Origin: Bacillus marinisedimentorum | GTDB lineage: Bacteria; Bacillota; Bacilli; Bacillales; Bacillaceae_O | Direction: 5' to 3' | Length of the DNA stretch: 64,000 nt | NCBI RefSeq assembly: GCF_001644195.2 | Contig: NZ_LWBL02000045.1 | Span: 1 to 64,000 of the forward strand | Shown: piece by piece, positions 8,508-17,427 of the stretch | Layout: every line of letters starts with the position of its first letter | Position numbering within the stretch: the stretch's first letter is position 1 | Position numbers and translations under genes: made by a program | The notes under the pieces: generated by a model | Databases searched by the model: none | Seen by the model: the letters and a program-made list of their open reading frames with translations, nothing else | What the model was told of the DNA's origin: nothing

Positions 8508-8960
8508 CCTGTCCACCTCTCATCCATTATAACATGCCAGCTGGCATCCCCGGTCCCGGCGAAGTAATTATATTTGGCACCCGGACTGGCTTCTTGGTGT
8601 GAAAAATCAATGCATGCCCCAACAATACGGCCCCCATATTGTTCAGATGGGGGCCGCATCTCTTTTTATGGATCTTTCGGTTAAACACGGATATTGACTC
8701 CTGCTCCAGGCACTCACTCTCCCCTTGCACAGGATGTGCTGCTCCCCGGGTTTGCCACAAGACGGAGCAGACCTTAGAGATGCTCTTCATCTCCATTATG
8801 CATCCCTGACGCTGCATACCCCAGGGGCCACCCTCTGGTATGCATCTCCAGCATGATGTTGAATATGCTTCCTCGAACCCTTTAGCTAACGGAGAATATG
8901 CGGAGTGAGTTCTGGCAGGCCCGTGCCTTCCTCTCCATCAACATTGTGCTATAACAAATC
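8508..8960. other. asnS-dnaD intergenic region with hairpins
   Basis: No credible gene; the one reading frame here (8527-8817, minus) lacks a ribosome site and protein-like composition. Hairpins: CGGCCCCCAT/ATGGGGGCCG at 8628-8656, followed by a CTCTTTTT run on the plus strand, and a TGCATACC...GGTATGCA stem at 8813-8846. In B. subtilis asnS and dnaD are close neighbours, so this spacer is extra sequence. Confidence 0.6.
8526..8547 (-). promoter_or_regulatory. Possible dnaD promoter with overlapping palindrome
   Basis: On the minus strand TGTTATAAT (8534-8526) is a perfect extended -10 element. Directly upstream is the 14-bp perfect palindrome ATGCCAGCTGGCAT (8534-8547), in the -10/-35 spacer where an operator could act. 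No good -35 was seen, and the predicted leader would be very short. Confidence 0.4.
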
Positions 8961-10253
8961 CTATGGATATAGACGGTTCAAAAGACGCGGGAACGGGATT
9001 GTTTCCCGGACATGCTCCACACCTGTAAGCCATGCAACAGTCCGTTCCAAGCCAAGCCCGAAGCCGGAATGAGGAACTGAACCGAATTTGCGGAGTTCAA
9101 GATACCATTTGTAAGCGTCACCTGTCAGGCCGTGCTCTTCATAACGCTGTTCCATTAACCCGAGATCATCAATTCGCTGTGATCCGCCTATGATTTCACC
9201 GTATCCTTCAGGTGCGATCAAATCCGCACAAAGGACGACTTCTTCCCGCTCCGGATCTGGCTTCATGTAAAACGCTTTGATAGCCGCAGGATATTTCGTA
9301 ATGAAAACGGGCTTGTCGAAGCTCTCTGCGATTGCCGTTTCATGCGGGGCGCCGAAGTCCTCTCCCCATTCGATATCATCAAACCCTTTATCATGAAGAA
9401 GTTCGACCGCTTCATCGTATGTAATGCGCGGGAACGGCGCCTTCACGTTTTCAAGCTTGGCCGTGTCACGGCCAAGAACGTTAAGTTCAAGAGCGCAATT
9501 GTTTAAAACGGACTGAACGACATAGCTTACATATTGTTCCTGGACCTGAAGACTGTCCTCATGATCCATGAATGCCATTTCAGGTTCGATCATCCAAAAC
9601 TCTATGAGATGGCGGCGGGTTTTCGATTTCTCCGCCCTGAAGGTCGGACCGAAAGAAAATACACGGCCGAATGCCATAGCTGCCGCTTCCATATAAAGCT
9701 GCCCGCTCTGGGAAAGATAGGCATTCTCATCAAAATACTTTGTATGGAATAACTCTGTCGTTCCCTCTGCTGAACTCCCTGTCAGGATCGGGGGATCGAC
9801 TTTTATGAAACCTTCGTTATTGAAAAACTCATATGTTGCCCGGATGATTTCATTTCTGACTTTCAAAACTGCATGCTGCCGTTTATGCCGGATCCATAAA
9901 TGGCGGTTGTCCATCAAAAATTCAGTTCCATGTTTTTTCGGCGTGATCGGATAATCGACCGCTTCATGAATCACTTCAACATCAGTTACCAGCAATTCAT
10001 AACCGAATGGCGACCTTTCATCTTCCTGGACAGTACCGGTTACATACAGTGATGACTCCTGTGTAAGATTTTTTGCCTTTTGAAAAATCGCTTCATCTAC
10101 TTCTGCCTTCACCAGAACGCCCTGAATGAAGCCCGTGCCGTCGCGCAATTGCAAAAAGGCGATTTTTCCGCTTGACCGCTTATTCGCGAGCCAGGCCCCG
10201 ATTGTCACTTCTTTCCCTACGTATTGACTGACCTGTGAAATTGTCGTTTTCAC
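8961..10253 (-). CDS. asnS: Asparaginyl-tRNA synthetase
   Basis: Predicted 430 residues; charges tRNA-Asn with asparagine in the cytoplasm. An N-terminal OB-fold anticodon-binding domain ([20 protein letters not shown]) precedes the class II catalytic core with motif 2 ([11 protein letters not shown]) and motif 3 ([15 protein letters not shown]). The start is the GTG at 10253, six bases after GGAGGG, giving the length usual for the Bacillus enzyme; the ATG at 10316 would add a non-conserved tail. It lies between aspB and dnaD, as in other Bacillus. A weak promoter is visible upstream. Confidence 0.96.
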   Translation of the reverse strand: MKTTISQVSQYVGKEVTIGAWLANKRSSGKIAFLQLRDGTGFIQGVLVKAEVDEAIFQKAKNLTQESSLYVTGTVQEDERSPFGYELLVTDVEVIHEAVDYPITPKKHGTEFLMDNRHLWIRHKRQHAVLKVRNEIIRATYEFFNNEGFIKVDPPILTGSSAEGTTELFHTKYFDENAYLSQSGQLYMEAAAMAFGRVFSFGPTFRAEKSKTRRHLIEFWMIEPEMAFMDHEDSLQVQEQYVSYVVQSVLNNCALELNVLGRDTAKLENVKAPFPRITYDEAVELLHDKGFDDIEWGEDFGAPHETAIAESFDKPVFITKYPAAIKAFYMKPDPEREEVVLCADLIAPEGYGEIIGGSQRIDDLGLMEQRYEEHGLTGDAYKWYLELRKFGSVPHSGFGLGLERTVAWLTGVEHVRETIPFPRLLNRLYP

Positions 10254-10284
10254 CTGATTCCCTCCAACTCTTCTATGCAATCCT

Positions 10285-10312
10285 ATTATGTACCGGAAAC
10301 TGTTCATAACAA
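10285..10312 (-). promoter_or_regulatory. Possible asnS promoter
   Basis: TTGTTA (10312-10307), 16-base spacer, CATAAT (10290-10285), about 30 bases before the ribosome site. It lies just after the hairpin at 10320-10349, fitting a separate transcription unit. Confidence 0.45.
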
Positions 10313-10316
10313 TCAT

Positions 10317-10349
10317 GAAAAAACAGCATTCGGCCGATGCTGAATGCTA
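10317..10349 (-). terminator. Hairpin with T-run upstream of asnS
   Basis: On the minus strand AGCATTCAGC-ATCG-GCCGAATGCT followed by GTTTTTT. It is a second stop signal after aspB, ahead of the asnS promoter; an attenuator role is possible but no T-box motif was found. Confidence 0.6.
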
Positions 10350-10407
10350 TTTTTCATGATATGGCGATCAAAAATGCGTGATGTGATAAGTACCATTATA
10401 CATTTCG

Positions 10408-10449
10408 ACGAAAAGCGCCGTCAACATTGCCGAAAGGCAATATTGACGG
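10408..10449 (-). terminator. aspB terminator
   Basis: A 14-bp stem CCGTCAATATTGCC/GGCAATGTTGACGG (one G-U pair on the minus strand), loop TTTC, followed by CGCTTTTC. It starts about 40 bases after the aspB stop codon. Confidence 0.7.
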
Positions 10450-10487
10450 GTTCGGTCAGGTAACAGCCTGTCAGCTTCCCCTCGGTT

Positions 10488-11660
10488 TTAATCCATAAAA
10501 CGCTTCATGCGGCGCACCGCTTCTTCCAGCTGGTCAAGGGAAGTCGCATAAGAGAGCCTCACATTGTCAGGCGCACCAAAGCCGCTGCCTGGAATGACCG
10601 CCACCTTCTCTTCTTCTAGCAATGCTTTCGCCCATGCATCCACATCTTCTAAACCCTTTATTTCTGCCGCTTCCTTCACATTCGGAAATAAATAGAAAGC
10701 GCCCTCGGGTTTCACACAGGTGAACCCGGGAATTTCCCGCAGCTGCATATAAATCGTGTCAAGCCTGCTTTCGAAGGCCTTTCTCATTTGCTCGACAGCA
10801 TCCTGCGGCCCTTCATAAGCGGCAATGGCACCATATTGGCTTACTGACGCCGGATTGGATGTACTGTGGCTTGCCAGATTTGTCATAGCCTTGATAACTG
10901 TTTCATTGCCTGCTGCATACCCTATCCTCCACCCAGTCATGCTGTGGGATTTGGATACCCCGTTGATTATGACCGTCTGTGCTTTCAGTTCGGGAGACAG
11001 CTGGGCAATTGAAACATGTCTGTTGCCCGCATATACAAGCTTCTCATAAATTTCGTCGGAAACGATAAGAATATCGTGCTCAAGGCATACAGCTCCTATT
11101 GCCTCAAGTTCATCAGCTGTATACATCATGCCGGTAGGGTTGCTCGGCGAATTGAGAATAAGTGCTTTCGTTTGGGCCGTAATGGCTTCCCTTACTTGAT
11201 CCGGTGTGATTTTAAACTGGTTTTCTTCCTTGCCTTCAATAACGGAAGGACTTCCTTCTGCGAGCTTTACCTGTTCCGGATAGCTGACCCAGTACGGGGA
11301 AGGAATGATGACTTCATCCCCAGGGTCAAGAATGACCTGGAACAGTGTGTATAACGCATGCTTTGCTCCTGACGTCACAATCAGTTCAGATGGACTATAT
11401 TCGAGGCCCTGATCATTTTTAAACTTTTCTGCTACCGCTTTCTTCAGGCCGGCCAGTCCTCCTGACGGAGTATACTTCGTCTGGCCTTCTTTCATTGATT
11501 GGTATGCCGCTTCAATGATATGGGCGGGTGTATTGAAGTCAGGCTCCCCTGCGCCGAGTCCTACCACATCGTGCCCCTGTTCCTTCAGTTCTTTCGCCTT
11601 CATCGTAATGGCCAGTGTAGAGGACGGCGTCAAGTTCGAAACGCGTTTTGCCAATTTCAC
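10488..11660 (-). CDS. aspB: Aspartate aminotransferase
   Basis: Predicted 390 residues; a PLP enzyme of fold type I that interconverts aspartate/2-oxoglutarate and oxaloacetate/glutamate. Visible features: the N-terminal LAKRVSNLTPSSTLAI, the GAGEPDFNTP substrate loop, NSPSNPTGMMY, SDEIYEKLVY with the PLP-pyridine Asp, and the PLP lysine in GVSKSHSMTGWRIGY. The C-terminal Arg lies in SYATSLDQLEEAVRR-like sequence. The start is a GTG at 11660 preceded by GGGGGAG. It follows ypmB, as in B. subtilis, and probably feeds asparagine and lysine synthesis. Confidence 0.95.
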   Translation of the reverse strand: MKLAKRVSNLTPSSTLAITMKAKELKEQGHDVVGLGAGEPDFNTPAHIIEAAYQSMKEGQTKYTPSGGLAGLKKAVAEKFKNDQGLEYSPSELIVTSGAKHALYTLFQVILDPGDEVIIPSPYWVSYPEQVKLAEGSPSVIEGKEENQFKITPDQVREAITAQTKALILNSPSNPTGMMYTADELEAIGAVCLEHDILIVSDEIYEKLVYAGNRHVSIAQLSPELKAQTVIINGVSKSHSMTGWRIGYAAGNETVIKAMTNLASHSTSNPASVSQYGAIAAYEGPQDAVEQMRKAFESRLDTIYMQLREIPGFTCVKPEGAFYLFPNVKEAAEIKGLEDVDAWAKALLEEEKVAVIPGSGFGAPDNVRLSYATSLDQLEEAVRRMKRFMD

Positions 11661-11692
11661 AATTACTCCCCCTTATAGGTGATCAATGGTAC

Positions 11693-12169
11693 TTAAAGTC
11701 TGTATCGTTTTATGAAGGTGCCGTCTTTAAATGCAAGATAATAATAAGATATCCGGTCTTTGCGGTCGATATAGGATACTTCCCAGACAGGAACGTTCTC
11801 TTCGATGCCAAGCCGGACATCGATGATTTTCCGCGGGTTGACTTCTTTATTGAAAAAGTCAATCACCTGTCCTTTTGAAATCCCCTCTTTCTCGTAACGG
11901 ACAATAGGCTCCCCGTCATGATTGTCTGGAATCCAGGCGAACATTCTCTGACCGCTGCCGTCAGTCCCGGAAACAACGTGGTAAGCGGACGTGCCGTGAA
12001 AATGTTCAACCTTGCCAACCGACTCCATTTCTGTGTTTTCAAGTGCTACTGAGGAAGCTTCGTCCGCCCTTTCCTTCTCCGGATCCAGCGTTGTCCTGTA
12101 AAGATTAACAAGCGAAACGGCTGCAATGGCTAAAACGGCGATCATAATCGCTAATATCCATTTTTTCAT
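11693..12169 (-). CDS. ypmB: YpmB, membrane-anchored PepSY-like protein
   Basis: Predicted 158 residues. One N-terminal membrane helix (about 4-24, ILAIMIAVLAIAAVSLVNLY) anchors an extracytoplasmic domain. The latter part (SKGQVIDFF, then VPVWEVSYIDRKDRISYYYL) looks like a PepSY fold, as described for the YpmB family. Function unknown. Neighbours ypmA upstream and aspB downstream match B. subtilis. AAGGA stands about 12 bases before the ATG, a rather long spacing. It is probably part of the dinG-to-aspB transcript. Confidence 0.88.
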   Translation of the reverse strand: MKKWILAIMIAVLAIAAVSLVNLYRTTLDPEKERADEASSVALENTEMESVGKVEHFHGTSAYHVVSGTDGSGQRMFAWIPDNHDGEPIVRYEKEGISKGQVIDFFNKEVNPRKIIDVRLGIEENVPVWEVSYIDRKDRISYYYLAFKDGTFIKRYRL

Positions 12170-12183
12170 ATCTTACATCGTCC

Positions 12184-12360
12184 TTATGTACGGTAAATCG
12201 TGAATACAGCTGTTTCCTGGTCTTGTTCATCAAGAGCCAGACCGAACATCAAATCCCTGTCTTTCAGCGTCCTGTTCAGCGCATCCACAATTTTGTATAA
12301 ATCAGATGAGTTTTTTATCCGGACGGTGGTAAGTTTTTCAATCTTGCTGTTCTTTTCCAT
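12184..12360 (-). CDS. ypmA: YpmA family small protein
   Basis: Predicted 58 residues. It reads MEKNSKIEKLTTVRIKNSSD, then DALNRTLKDRDLMFGLALDE, ending AVFTIYRT, which closely fits the B. subtilis YpmA sequence I recall. Function unknown; soluble. GGAGGG lies six bases before the ATG. It ends 14 bases before ypmB. Confidence 0.88.
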   Translation of the reverse strand: MEKNSKIEKLTTVRIKNSSDLYKIVDALNRTLKDRDLMFGLALDEQDQETAVFTIYRT

Positions 12361-12392
12361 GTCATACCCTCCACGAACGAATCTTCATGAGG

Positions 12393-12424
12393 CCTGCCTT
12401 CCATGAATATTCGGGGCAGGCCGT
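12393..12424. other. Inverted repeat between ypmA and the MBL-like gene
   Basis: GGCCTGCC / GGCAGGCC arms of eight bases enclose a 16-base loop. No clear T-run follows on the minus strand, so it may be a weak terminator, a processing site or neither. Confidence 0.4.
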
Positions 12425-12472
12425 TTCTCATCCATTATATCAGTGTTTTGAAGATTTTAAAGAACTTCCTGT

Positions 12473-13330
12473 TCATTTTTCCCCGGCATTCCGTACAGGG
12501 ATTGTAAAAACTTCATAATCATCCATTGTGCACTTAAATGAAACATTGCCGAATCGGCGGGTATGGTATACGTCAATCCACGATTCATACATCCTTTCGA
12601 CAATTGCCCGGTCCGGCTCCGAGTGTTTTTTTGAAAAGATGACGGCAGATTGCGGGTCGACTTCCTCCATAAAAGGCTGGGTTGTTCCGCTTTCCGCAAA
12701 ATCAGGTACTTTCAAGACCTCCGCTTTCAGCGGCACACCCGCTTTCATGAGCCTGTCTTCAACTTCCTCCCCGTCAATTCCCATGTAAAGAAAATGATTC
12801 TTCCCGTAACGCATTGACAGGATGAGACCCTCCTTATTGTCATTTTCCCCTCCGGCAGCGAGGACTTTGACAACCATTCCGGAAAACAGTTCTTTCAAGT
12901 CGCCTTCTTCCCAGGCGTCAAAGCGGTTTTCCCCATAATTGAAACGGGTTTGGAGGCTGTTGATATAAGATGGGGGACCCGCCAATCGCCCGGCGACCTC
13001 CTCTGAAATGAGCCAATCCGCATTGCCGGTATACAGCTCATCCGTATTCGTTATGATCAAAAGGTCGATTTTTTTGACGCCGTACATGTCAAGCTGGTGC
13101 TTCAGCTCTTTTTTTGTTTTTATACCTCCGCTATTGATGAGGACCGTATGCCCGCCAGCATTCTGAATGAGCGTCGCTTCACCGTTTGATAATTCAAGGA
13201 ATGTCACGGCAACTTCATTTTGTTGGAGATTCAATTCGATCTTCTCCACTTTTTCAGATTTTGCCGTCCGTTCCGTCAGCAGGAAAATGACTGCCAGCAA
13301 AACAGCAGCGATGACTAAAAACTTTTTCAT
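12473..13330 (-). CDS. Extracytoplasmic degenerate metallo-beta-lactamase-fold protein
   Basis: Predicted 285 residues, not named in B. subtilis. An N-terminal membrane helix or signal (about 4-20, FLVIAAVLLAVIFLL) is followed by a domain resembling the ComEC-type beta-lactamase domain: VTFLELSNGEATLIQNAGG, then INSGG, GVKKIDLLIITNTDELYTGN, and LSMRYGKNHFLYMGIDGEE. Where active relatives have the zinc motif HPHxDHxGG, this protein has NTDELYTGN, so the metal ligands are lost. It is therefore probably a non-catalytic binding or structural protein on the cell surface. AAGGGACG precedes the ATG at 13330. It lies between dinG and ypmA, on the same strand. Confidence 0.75.
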   Translation of the reverse strand: MKKFLVIAAVLLAVIFLLTERTAKSEKVEKIELNLQQNEVAVTFLELSNGEATLIQNAGGHTVLINSGGIKTKKELKHQLDMYGVKKIDLLIITNTDELYTGNADWLISEEVAGRLAGPPSYINSLQTRFNYGENRFDAWEEGDLKELFSGMVVKVLAAGGENDNKEGLILSMRYGKNHFLYMGIDGEEVEDRLMKAGVPLKAEVLKVPDFAESGTTQPFMEEVDPQSAVIFSKKHSEPDRAIVERMYESWIDVYHTRRFGNVSFKCTMDDYEVFTIPVRNAGEK

Positions 13331-13389
13331 TCTGAACGTCCCTTTCTTTAGCGCAGTATGTTTAGGGTGTCTCAGAACATGAAAAAGTA

Positions 13390-16197
13390 TCACAGCCATT
13401 CATCAAGAAAATTGATCAATACGGAAGACGGTTTTTCAATCAACTCGACATCAGGCAGCGATTGCAGGAATACTTTTCCGTATTTCGCCGTAACGAGCCT
13501 CCGGTCAAATACAAAAACAGCACCTTTGTCACTCCCAGACCTGATCAGGCGGCCGAACCCCTGCTTGAAGCGAATGACCGCCTGGGGAAGCGTAAATGAG
13601 TTGAATGCGCTTTTGCCTGCCAGTCTCAGTGCGCTGGATTTTGCCTGGATCACAGGATTGTCCGGCGGAGCAAACGGAAGCCTTACGATTATTAGACAGC
13701 TTAAATCTTCGCCGGGAATGTCTACCCCTTCCCAGAAGCTGCTCGTACCGAATAAAACAGCATTGTCAAATTGCTTGAAGTTTTTTGTAAGGCGCGTCCT
13801 TGAGGTGCTGTTTATGCCCTGGCCGATCAGGATCAATTCTTCCGGTGCGGTAAGCCCCTTCACGATGAAATAAGTTTGCTTCAACATTTCATAAGAGGTG
13901 AAAAGAATCAGCATCCTGCCTTTTGTCACCCGTGCTATGTCAATGATTTTTTCAGCAATTTCCTGCACATAAACGATATTGTCGACTTCTTTTATGTTTG
14001 GAATGTCAGTTGGCACCATCACCTTTACTTGTTCCATAAAATTGAATGGAGACGGAACTTCAAGGACATCAGGCTGGATATCATAAAGGCCGAGCCGGTC
14101 AATCATATATGAAAAGGAATGGCTGACGGTCAAGGTGGCAGAAGTCAGAATGACACTGCGCTTTTTTGCAAAGAGACTGTCTGCCAGCAGATCGCTTACG
14201 GATATCGGCTGGCTGTACAAATAGATTGCGTTTTTTGCTCCTTTCGGGTCAACTTCTATCCAATACACATTACCTTCTGACCAATCGAGCAACACTTCGG
14301 AAAGCTGTATGCGGCGTTCTTCAAGTATATCCGTAAAAAGGAAGAAATCGTCCATCAATCCGGCAGCATATTCAGGGAGGGCTTCAGGAATACCCTGCCT
14401 TGATTTTACAGACTCGGCAATCCTGGTGATACCTGCAAGCCGGGAATCGACACGCATTGCGATTTCCTGAATGGTTCTCCAAAATGAATTACTCTCCTTT
14501 TCAGTTGATAGCTTATAACTTATCCTGCCGATTTCACTCTTCGTGTTTACCCTTCTTTTCATTACATACGAATGAATCAGACGCAGCAATTCATCAAGTT
14601 CATACTGGGCTTGCTCGATAAAATGTTCAAATTCCCCAGGGTTAAGCTGATTCTCGGGCACATCTGCAAGTTCAGTAAGTTTTCGGACAAGCTGCGGGTT
14701 GTCTTTCGTTCCGAGCAGCTGGAACAGCGACTGGAATGACGCATAATCAAGCTGGATTCCGAATTGCTTCCCGCATGCTTCTTCAAGGTGGTGAGCTTCA
14801 TCTACAATCAGTTCACCATAGTCAGGCAGTGTACCGGCTCCGGCTTTCAAATCAGCCATCAATAATGCATGATTGATTATGATCACGTTAGAGCGTGCCG
14901 CCCTGTTACGTGCAAGGGCATAAAAGCATTTTTCGCTGAACGGGCAATTCAGGTGAGTGCAGGAAGCTGCACTCACCTGCTTCAATAACTTATCTCCGCC
15001 TGATGGGGGATTCAGTTCATCCATATCACCGGTATCTGTCTCAGTAAGCCAGATAAGCAGCTGCCCTTTCATGAGCGATCTGTCGTAATTGTCCTCCGAC
15101 AGATCATGAAAATGGCGGGCCAGCTTGGCCGGACATAAATACCTGCTCCGGCCTTTAAGTATTGAAGCAGAAAAAGCGAAAGGCAGAGCCTCTTTTAATG
15201 CGGGCATATCCTTTTCAAGAAGCTGATCCTGAAGCTGGACGGTTTGTGTGCTTATGACGACCGGCTCCCCTGTCCGATGCGAATGAAAGGCAGCCGGCAC
15301 CATGTAACCAAGCGTTTTTCCGGTCCCTGTTCCCGCTTCGATGAGAAGATGGCTGTGATTGGTGAGAGCCTTATGTACTTTATCCATCATCTCCCTCTGG
15401 CCGGGCCGGTTCTCATACGTGCCCATGGCCCTGGAAAGCCGGCCGCCGCTTCCTGTCATGTGTTCTATATGTTTTTCATATCGGTTATCCACTTTGATTT
15501 CCGGTGATGTTGCCGTTTGTCTGACTGTCTTTTTGAATACGAGACCTTCAATTTCTTCATACCCGTCATCCAGCCCATACAAATTCTCTTGCTGCTTTCG
15601 GTCCAATGTGCTGTGGATCAAGCCAGACAGGCTGCTTTTTAATTTTTTGGAAAGTGGAAGCAGTTTTTTCAAAACCGGTATCGGAAGTGCTTCAAGCTTA
15701 GCAAGCATCTTGACAAGCAAAGCAGCTGTCGCTTCAGCATCACTGGCTGCCCGGTGGTGAGCTGTATGGTTCAAGCCGAACACATCCGCCAGCTCATTCA
15801 ATTTATAGCTGCCAAGGGAAGGGTATAAAAGCCGTGCAAGTTCAACCGTATCGATGCGGGGGCCGCTGAACGGCAAATACCCGTTCTCCTCAAATTCCTG
15901 CTGAAGGAACCCCAGATCAAACGGTACATTATGCGCTACGAAAAAAGAGCCTCCGAGCATTTCATGAAGCTCCGCGGCAATTTCCAAAAACAGCGGTGCT
16001 TCCGCCACCATGGCATCAGTAATACCCGTCAGACTGCTTATGAACGGCGGGATGGGCTTCAGCGGGTTGATGAGTGTTTCGAACCGTCCCGTAACAATTC
16101 CATCCTCTACGATCACTGCCCCTATTTCTATAATACTATCGCCGCTTTTCGGCTGGTTTCCTGTTGTTTCAATATCAATTACTGCAAATTTACTCAC
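13390..16197 (-). CDS. dinG: DinG-family helicase with N-terminal exonuclease domain
   Basis: Predicted 935 residues. Residues 1-165 are a DEDDh 3'-5' exonuclease (FAVIDIETTG; HNVPFDLGFL; HRAASDAEAT). The rest is an XPD/DinG-like superfamily 2 helicase with Walker A AGTGTGKTLGY, DEAH box VDEAHHLEE, a SATLT motif and FGTSSFWEGVDIPGE. Four cysteines (one in YLCPAK, then Cys-X4-Cys-X5-Cys in CTHLNCPFSEKC) are spaced like the iron-sulfur ligands of E. coli DinG. The start is the GTG at 16197 after GGGGTG; the GTG at 16227 has no ribosome site. Likely role: unwinding DNA or R-loops in repair. Confidence 0.92.
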   Translation of the reverse strand: MSKFAVIDIETTGNQPKSGDSIIEIGAVIVEDGIVTGRFETLINPLKPIPPFISSLTGITDAMVAEAPLFLEIAAELHEMLGGSFFVAHNVPFDLGFLQQEFEENGYLPFSGPRIDTVELARLLYPSLGSYKLNELADVFGLNHTAHHRAASDAEATAALLVKMLAKLEALPIPVLKKLLPLSKKLKSSLSGLIHSTLDRKQQENLYGLDDGYEEIEGLVFKKTVRQTATSPEIKVDNRYEKHIEHMTGSGGRLSRAMGTYENRPGQREMMDKVHKALTNHSHLLIEAGTGTGKTLGYMVPAAFHSHRTGEPVVISTQTVQLQDQLLEKDMPALKEALPFAFSASILKGRSRYLCPAKLARHFHDLSEDNYDRSLMKGQLLIWLTETDTGDMDELNPPSGGDKLLKQVSAASCTHLNCPFSEKCFYALARNRAARSNVIIINHALLMADLKAGAGTLPDYGELIVDEAHHLEEACGKQFGIQLDYASFQSLFQLLGTKDNPQLVRKLTELADVPENQLNPGEFEHFIEQAQYELDELLRLIHSYVMKRRVNTKSEIGRISYKLSTEKESNSFWRTIQEIAMRVDSRLAGITRIAESVKSRQGIPEALPEYAAGLMDDFFLFTDILEERRIQLSEVLLDWSEGNVYWIEVDPKGAKNAIYLYSQPISVSDLLADSLFAKKRSVILTSATLTVSHSFSYMIDRLGLYDIQPDVLEVPSPFNFMEQVKVMVPTDIPNIKEVDNIVYVQEIAEKIIDIARVTKGRMLILFTSYEMLKQTYFIVKGLTAPEELILIGQGINSTSRTRLTKNFKQFDNAVLFGTSSFWEGVDIPGEDLSCLIIVRLPFAPPDNPVIQAKSSALRLAGKSAFNSFTLPQAVIRFKQGFGRLIRSGSDKGAVFVFDRRLVTAKYGKVFLQSLPDVELIEKPSSVLINFLDEWL

Positions 16198-16244
16198 GTA
16201 AGGACACCCCGGCTTTTTATTGCTCACTATTTTATGCTAGATTC

Positions 16245-16273
16245 ATTATAGTTTTTCTTTGTGTGAAACTCAA
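16245..16273 (-). promoter_or_regulatory. dinG promoter, sigma-A type
   Basis: TTGAGT (16273-16268), spacer of 17, TATAAT (16250-16245) on the minus strand, 48 bases before the dinG start. Likely drives dinG and the following minus-strand genes. Confidence 0.75.
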
Positions 16274-16569
16274 AAGAAGATAACCGCACAGATGATGCCA
16301 TACTGTTAACTCCGCTTTGCAAAATGCGTGATCGATGTTAATGAACCCTTAAAATCTCTCGCACGCTTGGTTTAGAAGTGCAACATTTAAAAACTTTGGT
16401 CTTTTTCTTATACAAGCTTATTGAACGAAAGCAACTTGGTTACTGACGTGTTTGTAAAAATTGTTTTTGAAGCAGAGAGTTGATTTTCGCTGCAGGAGAT
16501 CGCTTTCGCCACGGACATAAGTGCGATATCCGTTCCTGCTTCCCCTCCGGTCGCACTCTCGGTGTCTTC

Positions 16570-16690
16570 TTTGCCGCGGGGCGGGCGGTGAACCTCGTCA
16601 TCGCTACCCGCTCTTGCGGGGTCTCACCTGTCCCGCTGCTCCCGCCGGAGTCTCGCCTTTCCGCTCCAATCAACTGGTGCATGAATAGAT
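16570..16690. repeat. Dispersed repeat family B, copy 2
   Basis: Shares GGGCGGGCGGTGA, GCGGGGTCTCACCTGTCCCGCT and CAATCAACT with positions 1-165. The upstream 16490-16570 stretch (CGGTCGCACTCTCGGTG) may belong to it. It sits beside family A copy 2 in the panD-dinG gap; no gene is visible in 16198-17028. Confidence 0.7.
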
Positions 16691-16718
16691 GTCCCGCTTT
16701 TATATAATTTAGCCAAAA

Positions 16719-16905
16719 ATCAGTAAGAACAAATGCGCATGGCGCCCGCTTAGCGTCGTACGCATAAGCGGGAGTACCCGCAGGGAGGTTCTCTTTCCTC
16801 CCGGAGGGGATCACCGTTTATGACGATAGCCGCTGGCGCCTGGAGCTGGACGATTCCTTCCTGGTTTTTATCCACAACGCTTATATTTTATAATTTCCTT
16901 AACAA
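16719..16905. repeat. Dispersed repeat family A, copy 2 (fullest)
   Basis: Clearest copy. Arms CCCGCTT/AAGCGGG and GGGAGG/CCTCCC form two hairpins, followed by GACGATAGCCGCTGGCG and a tail ending TTTATAATTTCCTTAACA next to the panD terminator. The same tail recurs at 46390-46420 beside the hbs terminator. Confidence 0.8.
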
Positions 16906-16944
16906 CAAAAAAAGCAGTCCAATTCATATGTGAATTGAACTGCT
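16906..16944 (-). terminator. panD terminator
   Basis: Stem AGCAGTTCAATTCA/TGAATTGGACTGCT with loop CATA on the minus strand, followed by seven T. It lies about 85 bases after the panD stop. Confidence 0.85.
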
Positions 16945-17028
16945 AATTAATGCGGCATTTAATGTTTTGCACTCAAAAACCGTCCTGTTCCAGAAAATCC
17001 AAGGCTCTTTTGATTGCTCCCGCGATCG

Positions 17029-17412
17029 CTACAGGACCGTTGCTTCCGGTTCTGCGCCGATCATTTCACGGATACTGTTGTCCTCATTCATGATTGCGAT
17101 TTTCGGGGTATGGTTTTTCACTTTTTCCTCAGGGATGAGGGCATATGATATGATAATGACCGTGTCGCCCTTTTGCACCAAGCGGGCTGCCGCTCCATTC
17201 AGGCATATGACTCCGCTCCCCCGTTCACCGGGAATGATATATGTTTCAAAGCGGGCGCCGTTATTGTTATTGACAATCTGCACTTTCTCATTCGCCGTCA
17301 TGCCGACACAATCAAGCAAATCTTCATCTATCGTAATGCTGCCGACGTAATCAAGATTCGCTTCTGTCACGACAGCACGGTGTATTTTTCCATTCATCAT
17401 TGTACGGAACAT
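17029..17412 (-). CDS. panD: Aspartate 1-decarboxylase
   Basis: Predicted 127 residues. It makes beta-alanine from aspartate for pantothenate. The self-cleavage site Gly24-Ser25 (YVGSIT) is intact, so the chain should split into beta and alpha subunits and form the pyruvoyl cofactor; [11 protein letters not shown] and IISYALI are typical. The ATG at 17412 lies 15 bases after panC, which fits the panB-panC-panD operon. A strong terminator closes the unit. The C-terminal tail after residue 113 is variable in the family. Confidence 0.97.
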   Translation of the reverse strand: MFRTMMNGKIHRAVVTEANLDYVGSITIDEDLLDCVGMTANEKVQIVNNNNGARFETYIIPGERGSGVICLNGAAARLVQKGDTVIIISYALIPEEKVKNHTPKIAIMNEDNSIREMIGAEPEATVL

Positions 17413-17427
17413 GTTTATCCTCCTATG

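Noticed and set aside
8527-8817. Minus-strand frame between asnS and dnaD
   Set aside because: No ribosome site, crosses two hairpins, composition not protein-like.
10254-10487. T-box riboswitch upstream of asnS
   Set aside because: No AGGGTGGNACCGCG-type core, and too little room between aspB and asnS; only two terminator-like hairpins.
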